From: Candidatus Margulisiibacteriota bacterium | Lineage (GTDB): Bacteria; Margulisbacteria; Termititenacia; Termititenacales; Termititenacaceae | Assembly (NCBI GenBank): GCA_031264205.1 | Contig: JAISEH010000097.1 | Span: 1-9,908, forward strand | DNA: 9,908 nucleotides | Reading direction: 5' to 3' | In this document: in pieces, positions 5,985 through 9,908 of the stretch | Layout: every line of letters begins with the position of its first letter | Numbering within the stretch: position 1 is the stretch's first letter | Notes under the pieces: generated by a model | Seen by the model: only the letters and a program-made list of their open reading frames with translations | The model's database searches: none | What the model was told of the DNA's origin: nothing | Position numbers and translations under genes: made by a program

Positions 5985-6883
5985 GGCAGTACTAAAGCGA
6001 CCGCGCCGAGCAGTCCGGTGTCCCTGCCGCATTCCGCGCGCAAAATCTTGATCGACCGTTCGGGATTGAGCAGTTTAAAAGTTTTTAGGTTTTTAAACAG
6101 TGGCTGAAAAAAATAATCGCCGTTAAAAGTCACGCCGCCGCCGACAATGATCACTTCCGGGTCAAAAGTATTGACCAGATTGGCAAGTCCCAGCGCATTG
6201 TAGTAGCCGTTTTTATCCAGCAAATCCAGCGCCGTCTCATCTCCCAGCTTGGCGGCCTCAACCACAGTCTCCGCCGTAATTTTGCCGTCTTTGGCCAGCT
6301 CTTTAATTCTCGTCCCGGAATTTTCCGCCGCGGCGGCCGCCATTTTAGCCAGCGCCGTGCCGGAACCCAGCGCTTCCCAGCAACCTTTGTTGCCACAGCC
6401 GCAAAGCGGTCCGTCCGGCCAGAGTATCGCGTGGCCAAATTCTCCGGCCGTGCCATTGGCGCCGACATATAAATGTCCGTCAATAATAATGCCGCCGCCG
6501 ACACCGGTGCTGATCGTCACATAAATAAAATTTTTGTAGTTCCGACCAGCGCCATATTTCAGCTCCGCCAGAGCTGCCGCGTTAGCGTCGTTTTCGATCA
6601 CGTATTCCGCCGGATAAATTTTGTTCAGCTCCGCCAGTAAATCCACGCCGTTGAGCTGCGGCACATTGGGCATATTGAGCGCCACGCCGTTTTTGAGCTG
6701 TCCGGGCAGACCCAGCCCGATTTTGGCAATTTTTTGTCCGGCGGAAAATTTTTGGATCAGCGCGCTGATTTGTGCCACCACATTTGGCGCGGTTTTGCTG
6801 GTTTCTCTTCGCAGAATCTCGCCGCGGTCATCAGCCAGTCCGGCGGTGATTTTCGTCCCGCCAACATCGAGGCCTATATACAT
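5981..6883 (-). CDS. ROK family sugar kinase (glucokinase-like)
   Basis: A 300-residue ROK protein, most likely an ATP-dependent glucokinase or a related hexose/acetamido-sugar kinase in the cytoplasm. It opens with the phosphate-binding 'GLDVGGTKITAGL' (4-16). The catalytic Asp is D99 in 'ENDANAAALAE'. The second ATP loop is 'TISTGVGGGIIIDG' (123-136), followed by 'GTAGEFGH' (144-151). The ROK zinc motif is intact: H151, then C161-x-C163-G-x-x-G-C168-x-E170. There is no N-terminal winged helix, so it is a kinase and not an XylR-type repressor. 'EVIIVGGGV' near the C terminus (243-251) completes the fold. It lies 24 bases after the PorV-like gene with no strong ribosome site, and its stop overlaps the hisH start, so PorV-like, kinase and hisH probably form one transcript. 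The exact sugar cannot be read from sequence. Confidence 0.9.
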   Translation of the reverse strand: MYIGLDVGGTKITAGLADDRGEILRRETSKTAPNVVAQISALIQKFSAGQKIAKIGLGLPGQLKNGVALNMPNVPQLNGVDLLAELNKIYPAEYVIENDANAAALAELKYGAGRNYKNFIYVTISTGVGGGIIIDGHLYVGANGTAGEFGHAILWPDGPLCGCGNKGCWEALGSGTALAKMAAAAAENSGTRIKELAKDGKITAETVVEAAKLGDETALDLLDKNGYYNALGLANLVNTFDPEVIIVGGGVTFNGDYFFQPLFKNLKTFKLLNPERSIKILRAECGRDTGLLGAVALVLP

Positions 6884-6907
6884 GGCCGGATAATATATTG
6901 AAATTAT

Positions 6908-7987
6908 TTAAAAATCAAATTTAGGCAGTGTGTCGTCGCTCGACGCTTGGGTTTGCGCTTGAGTCTTGGCTTTAACCTTGACTTTTCTAACTTTTTTCAG
7001 CGGACTGCCCGCGGCGTCCGTGCCTTTTTCCGCATCGGCCTGCAATTCCTGACGCGGATTTTCCGGCTGCTTGTAAATGCCGAAAGTATATCCGACCGAG
7101 ATGCGATGCGTGACGCCCAGTTCGTCGATCGGCACATAAGCATAGTCGGCGTTGAAATTAGCAAAAGCCACGCCCAAACCCAGCGACATTTGGCTAAAAG
7201 TATTGTAGCCGATGCGACCGGCAAAATACTGTCCCAGCCAGTACTCCGCACCTACGCCGAAACGCGGATCATTGTCATTCGGCAATTTGGCGTCGAGCAG
7301 CAGGCTCAATTTATTCCAGAGAAAAATCGTGCTGTACTCCGCGCCCAGCGCGATAGTCATTGGCAGCTCTTCCTCGGGGCGCAAATTTTTCAGCCCGATG
7401 TTTTGCACATTTAAGCCCAGTTTCAAATTCGGAATTAAATCTTTGTAAATCAGACCGGCATCCAGAGCCAGACCGTCGGCTTTTTCACCGGCCAGATCTT
7501 CGCTGATCATTTTTAAGCCAATGCCGGCGTCTAAAGAGCGGGAAATAATCCGCGAATAGCCGAGATTGAGCACCGAGATCGCGCTGTTAAAATTTTTGCC
7601 GGTTTCTTCGTATTGCGTCAGACTACCACCACCGGCATAAACTGTTTCTTTGTCTTTCGGCGTGTCCAGCATCATGATGTACGCGCCAAAAGTGTCTTTG
7701 TCCGAGAGCGGCGCCGCGCCGAAAATCGTCTTGGCCGAAATGCCGGCCAGCCAGTTCAGCTGCATGAAATCCACGCGCGGATTGCGCACTGCGCTCAAAC
7801 CGGCGGTGTTCCAGTATATAGAGCTTGTGTCGTCCGCGGCGGCTGTGTAACTCTCGCCAAGAGCGGCGGCTTTGGCGCCCAGCCCAATTTTCAGATAATT
7901 GGCGCCGGTCGTGCCCGGCCCATTCACCGCGGCAAAAAGGCTGCTCTGCAGAAAAACAACCAGAAATATAAGTAATAGCTTACGCAT
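6908..7987 (-). CDS. PorV/PorQ (UPF0164)-type outer-membrane beta-barrel protein
   Basis: A 359-residue exported protein. Residues 1-20 (MRKLLLIFLVVFLQSSLFAA) form a classical Sec signal peptide, with cleavage probable near A19 or A20. The mature N terminus, 'GANYLKIGLGAKAAALGES' followed by 'YTAAADDTSSIYWNTAGLS' (about 28-65), is the signature of the PorV/UPF0164 family, outer-membrane barrels related to FadL; in Bacteroidota PorV is a type IX secretion shuttle. Alternating hydrophobic strands and aromatic residues continue to about residue 305 ('HRISVGYTFGIY'). A 54-residue tail then departs from the barrel, with a lysine-valine run (KKVRKVKVKAK), a Gln/Ser stretch and a final KFDF. The tail may be periplasmic or surface exposed. 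The gene has a strong GGGGAG four bases before its ATG, but that site is buried in a hairpin (7989-8026). A type IX secretion role is not shown here. It is the chief evidence for an outer membrane. Confidence 0.85.
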   Translation of the reverse strand: MRKLLLIFLVVFLQSSLFAAVNGPGTTGANYLKIGLGAKAAALGESYTAAADDTSSIYWNTAGLSAVRNPRVDFMQLNWLAGISAKTIFGAAPLSDKDTFGAYIMMLDTPKDKETVYAGGGSLTQYEETGKNFNSAISVLNLGYSRIISRSLDAGIGLKMISEDLAGEKADGLALDAGLIYKDLIPNLKLGLNVQNIGLKNLRPEEELPMTIALGAEYSTIFLWNKLSLLLDAKLPNDNDPRFGVGAEYWLGQYFAGRIGYNTFSQMSLGLGVAFANFNADYAYVPIDELGVTHRISVGYTFGIYKQPENPRQELQADAEKGTDAAGSPLKKVRKVKVKAKTQAQTQASSDDTLPKFDF

Positions 7988-7988
7988 C

Positions 7989-8026
7989 TCTCTCCCCTGT
8001 CAGAGTTATTATCGACAGGGAGAGGG
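7989..8026 (-). promoter_or_regulatory. Hairpin covering the ribosome binding site of the PorV-like gene
   Basis: On the minus strand the arms CUCUCCCUGUC (8024-8014) and GACAGGGGAGAG (8001-7990) pair almost completely, with one bulged G and a 12-base loop. The right arm contains the Shine-Dalgarno GGGGAG (7997-7992) and ends two to three bases before the AUG (7987). In an RNA that includes both arms, ribosome access would be blocked unless the stem opens. A GATAAT in the loop (8013-8008) could be a -10 element; if it is used, the RNA would lack the left arm and the palindrome would act as DNA instead. Confidence 0.6.
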
Positions 8027-8049
8027 GCAAAAATGCATCGATTTTTGCC
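8026..8049. repeat. Perfect 9-bp inverted repeat with 6-base loop
   Basis: Arms ggcaaaaat (8026-8034) and atttttgcc (8041-8049) flank gcatcg. It directly abuts the hairpin that covers the PorV-like ribosome site. Neither strand has a T-run straight after the stem, so it is a weak candidate for an intrinsic terminator; a protein-binding palindrome or leader stem is equally possible. Confidence 0.6.
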
Positions 8050-8064
8050 GTTGTTTTAACAATT

Positions 8065-8089
8065 TAGGCAGAATAAATATCTTTGCCTA
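8065..8089. repeat. 6-bp inverted repeat TAGGCA/TGCCTA
   Basis: TAGGCA (8065-8070) and TGCCTA (8084-8089) are separated by 13 AT-rich bases. A smaller stem, TTGTT/AACAA (8051-8055 and 8058-8062), lies beside it. These belong to the same structured non-coding stretch. Confidence 0.4.
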
Positions 8090-8090
8090 C

Positions 8091-8149
8091 GCGCGTGGTG
8101 GCTTCTCACTTAACTTCGCTCACGCTTGTTAAGTTCGAACCAGACGCGC
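8091..8149. repeat. Nested palindromic element downstream of ribE
   Basis: The outer arms GCGCGT (8091-8096) and ACGCGC (8144-8149) enclose inner arms ACTTAAC (8108-8114) and GTTAAGT (8128-8134). A further short TGG/CCA pairing is possible between them. The GC-rich ends around an AT-rich inner stem look like a dispersed palindromic repeat or a small structured RNA. It lies about 30 bases past the end of ribE. No copy is seen elsewhere in the window, so repeat status is untested. Confidence 0.45.
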
Positions 8150-8177
8150 TCCAGCAAAATATTTACCCTGCTTAAAC

Positions 8178-8771
8178 TTATTGTTTATACATAGAGCGCA
8201 GTCTTTGCGGCTGATTTTCCGCAGCTAAAAGCGTCTGCAAATAGCGCATTAAAAGGTCATATTCTATATTGACCCTGTCGCCGGTGCGCAAAAGTCCGAG
8301 TGTGGTGGACTGTAAAGTGTGCGCCACCAGACCAATGCTGAAAGCATTGTCCCGAACATCTTGAATAGTCAAAGAAACGCCATTGATTGTGATGGAGCCT
8401 TTGGGCGCCAGGAATTTTTTGTCGCTGACCCTGACGCGCAAAATATTCGCGTCCAGAGCCTCGACCAGTCCGGCTTCGTCAACATGACCGCTGACAAAAT
8501 GTCCGCCCAGGCGGCTGTCCGCCCGCAACGCTCTTTCCAGATTGACCGCCGCGCCGGACTTCAGATTGCCCAAAGCGGTGTCCCGTAAAGTCAGCTGCAT
8601 CGTGTCAAAAAACAAACTGTTTTCTTTAATGTCCGCCACGGTCAGACAAACGCCATTCACGGCCACGCTGTCGCCGAGTTTTACATCCTGGCAAATTTGC
8701 GGCGCGTGTATTTCCAGCCGCTCTCCGACCGCGCGCGCCTGACCGATCTCTTCGATAATCCCCGTAAACAT
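8178..8771 (-). CDS. ribE: Riboflavin synthase, alpha subunit
   Basis: This enzyme converts two molecules of 6,7-dimethyl-8-ribityllumazine into riboflavin plus the pyrimidine precursor, the last step of riboflavin synthesis. The 197-residue protein has the expected two lumazine-binding barrels. The first begins 'MFTGIIEEIG' and has 'GDSVAVNGVCLTV' (33-45) and 'ETLR'-like 'LTLRDTALGNL' (60-70). The second begins 'GGHFVSGHVDEAG' (89-101) and repeats the pattern as 'KGSITINGVSLTI' (124-136) and 'HTLQSTTLG' (151-159). Length is slightly short but normal. The start codon shares a base with the nusB stop (TAATG), which implies translational coupling. No ribD, ribBA or ribH is adjacent, and no FMN riboswitch is seen before it within the window. 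Identity is secure. Confidence 0.95.
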   Translation of the reverse strand: MFTGIIEEIGQARAVGERLEIHAPQICQDVKLGDSVAVNGVCLTVADIKENSLFFDTMQLTLRDTALGNLKSGAAVNLERALRADSRLGGHFVSGHVDEAGLVEALDANILRVRVSDKKFLAPKGSITINGVSLTIQDVRDNAFSIGLVAHTLQSTTLGLLRTGDRVNIEYDLLMRYLQTLLAAENQPQRLRSMYKQ

Positions 8772-9166
8772 TATTTCTCCGCCAGTCCGCCGAGTATGCC
8801 GTTCACAAATTTGGCTGATTCCGCCGTGGAAAATTTTTTGGCCAGCTCCACAGCCTCGTTGATCGCTACGCTGGGCGGTGTCTGCAGAAACTTGATCTCG
8901 TACACAGCCAGCCGCAATATCGCTTTGTCCACACCGGCGATTCTTCCCAGCGCCCAGCCTATTGATTTATCCGCAATGTATTTGTCCAGCACGGCCAGAT
9001 GCTCGCGCGCGCCGAGAGCCAGCTCGCCAGCAAATTGCATAGTATCCGGCAGCAGCCGTTCGCGCCGCGCGGACTGCTCCAGCAAAAAATTCAAGTCATT
9101 TTGTCCGGCATCCAGCTGAAACAAAACCTGCATGGCCAGCCGCCGCGCCGTACTGCGTTTACCCAT
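8771..9166 (-). CDS. nusB: Transcription antitermination protein NusB
   Basis: NusB is a small helical protein that, with NusE (S10), binds boxA RNA and supports rRNA antitermination. The 131-residue sequence is full length. It shows the basic start 'GKRSTARRLAMQVLFQLD' (2-19), which binds RNA; the central 'LDKYIADKSIGWALGRIAGVDKAILRLAVYEI' region (about 60-91), given here in part; and the conserved end 'VAINEAVELAKKFSTAESAKFVNGILGGL'-type pattern, in which VAINEAVELAK and FVNGILG are the hallmarks. The ATG lies within the last eight bases of accC, with AAGGG seven bases upstream. Its TAA overlaps the ribE start. Placement between accC and ribE gives a tightly overlapped housekeeping operon; nusB next to a riboflavin gene is a common bacterial arrangement. 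Confidence 0.95.
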   Translation of the reverse strand: MGKRSTARRLAMQVLFQLDAGQNDLNFLLEQSARRERLLPDTMQFAGELALGAREHLAVLDKYIADKSIGWALGRIAGVDKAILRLAVYEIKFLQTPPSVAINEAVELAKKFSTAESAKFVNGILGGLAEK

Positions 9167-9908
9167 TTAAAACCCTTTTTTCCAAAAAATCCGTCTGCAC
9201 ATCACCGCGGATAAAATACTCATTGCTCAAAACTTTTTTGTGAAACGGTATCACCGTCTTGACGCCGGCAAAAACAAATTCGCCCAGCGCGCGCTGCGCC
9301 CGTTCGAGAGCTTCGGCGCGCGTCTGCCCCCAAACGATGAGTTTGGCCAGCATACTGTCGTAATTTGGCGGCACTCTGTAGCCCGGGTAAATATGGGAAT
9401 CCACGCGCACGCCCGGTCCGCCCGGCGGCAAGAAAAGTTCGATCAGTCCGGGCGATGGCCGAAAATCATTTTCCCAGTCTTCGGCGTTGATACGGAATTC
9501 AATAGCGTGGCCGTTGATCTTGATGTCGTCCTGTTGAAAAGCCAGCGGCAAACCGGCGGCGATTTTTATCTGCTCTTTGATCAAGTCAATACCGGTCACA
9601 CTTTCCGTCACGCAATGTTCGACTTGAATACGTGTGTTCATCTCCATAAAATAAAAATCGCAATTTGCGTCGACCAAAAACTCAATAGTGCCCGCGCCTT
9701 CGTAATGCACAGCCCGCGCCGCTTTGACCGCCGCCTCGCCCATTTTGGCGCGCGCCGCTGGTTTCAGAAAAATCGACGGCGCTTCTTCGATAAGTTTTTG
9801 GTGGCGGCGCTGTACCGAACAGTCACGCTCACCCAGCCAGACCACTTTGCCATATTGATCGGCCAAAATCTGCATCTCGATATGCCGCGGCTGGAGAATA
9901 TATTTTTC
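9159..9908 (-). CDS. accC: Acetyl-CoA carboxylase biotin carboxylase subunit, C-terminal part (runs off the right edge)
   Basis: AccC carries out ATP-dependent carboxylation of biotin on AccB, the first half-reaction of acetyl-CoA carboxylase in fatty acid synthesis. The 249 codons present are the C-terminal half. The open frame continues to the edge, so the true start lies outside; an internal ATG at 9875 is not the start because in-frame family sequence (EKYILQPRHIE) precedes it. Family landmarks are 'GERDCSVQRRHQKLIEEAP', 'GAGTIEFLVD', the active-site strand 'EMNTRIQVEH' and 'HAIEFRINAED', with 'SPG', 'GVRVDSH' and 'VPPNYDSMLAKL' beyond. The catalytic Glu, Arg and Gln of EMNTRIQVEH and the Arg of GVRVDSH are present. 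One oddity is EHCVTE where most homologues have EHPVTE. The close match to the AccC C-terminus, ending 'DFLEKRV', favours a stand-alone AccC over a multidomain pyruvate or acyl-CoA carboxylase. Confidence 0.93.
   Translation of the reverse strand, partial: EKYILQPRHIEMQILADQYGKVVWLGERDCSVQRRHQKLIEEAPSIFLKPAARAKMGEAAVKAARAVHYEGAGTIEFLVDANCDFYFMEMNTRIQVEHCVTESVTGIDLIKEQIKIAAGLPLAFQQDDIKINGHAIEFRINAEDWENDFRPSPGLIELFLPPGGPGVRVDSHIYPGYRVPPNYDSMLAKLIVWGQTRAEALERAQRALGEFVFAGVKTVIPFHKKVLSNEYFIRGDVQTDFLEKRVLNG

Noticed and set aside
5985..6032. Longer hisH start 16 codons upstream
   Set aside because: The added residues (MRQGHRTARRGRFSTA) lie inside the kinase gene and are unlike HisH, while the family starts at MKTVIVDFGMGN.
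5430..6107. 225-codon rightward open frame opposite hisH and the kinase
   Set aside because: It is an antisense shadow. hisH and the ROK kinase on the other strand have complete active-site motifs; the rightward translation has no recognisable domain.
7989..8026. Bidirectional terminator between ribE and the PorV-like gene
   Set aside because: There is no T-run on either side, and the right arm contains the ribosome site directly before the PorV-like ATG, so a leader or operator role fits better.
8026..8049. Intrinsic terminator for the ribE operon
   Set aside because: The stem is AT-rich and is followed on the minus strand by CCCTCTCCC, with no run of T. On the plus strand no gene ends there.
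8091..8153. tRNA-like string with GTTCGAACC and a final CCA after a GC-rich 3' arm
   Set aside because: The length is only 63 bases, the five bases either side of TTCGAAC do not pair as a T stem, and no anticodon arm can be drawn. It is better explained as nested inverted repeats.
8772..9166. FMN riboswitch before ribE
   Set aside because: ribE starts on the nusB stop codon and the sequence before it is nusB coding, leaving no room for the riboswitch.

Overview
The window is chromosomal DNA from what looks like an uncultivated diderm (two-membrane) bacterium. The best evidence for an outer membrane is a PorV/UPF0164-type beta-barrel protein with a signal peptide. That family, together with the dense, overlapping gene packing and intermediate GC, recalls lineages such as Margulisbacteria or Elusimicrobiota. 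The lineage is an inference from general resemblance and is not proven here. No CRISPR array, insertion sequence, tRNA or rRNA was found. No gene-free gap exceeds about 190 bases.

Layout. At the left edge the first 34 codons of ftsZ read leftward. A divergent promoter region of about 110 bp separates it from a rightward pair: a DUF1015-family protein and a short RecO. RecO meets head-on a leftward phage tail-collar-like protein rich in His-x-His motifs. That gene is divergent from a small XRE-type regulator, and the two share a 78-bp intergenic region built around a 42-bp palindrome with CTAG-containing repeats. A rightward block follows: a GT4 glycosyltransferase of the diacylglycerol-glucosyltransferase type, an overlapping compact radical-SAM-like protein, and a small two-helix membrane protein with its own promoter.

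From 5373 to the right edge everything is leftward. In transcription order, accC (C-terminal part, cut by the edge), nusB and ribE overlap each other. A 190-bp non-coding stretch full of inverted repeats comes next. Then come the PorV-like outer-membrane protein, a ROK-family sugar kinase and hisH, with hisH start-stop overlapped to the kinase. hisH and the small membrane protein end on the same TTAA.

Most genes are housekeeping: division, recombination repair, lipid synthesis, flavin synthesis, transcription antitermination and histidine synthesis. The parts that stand out are the tail-collar/XRE pair with its palindromic operator-like region next to a truncated-looking RecO, the minimal radical-SAM protein fused in expression to a lipid-type glycosyltransferase, and the structured leader before the PorV-like gene, where a strong hairpin covers the ribosome binding site.
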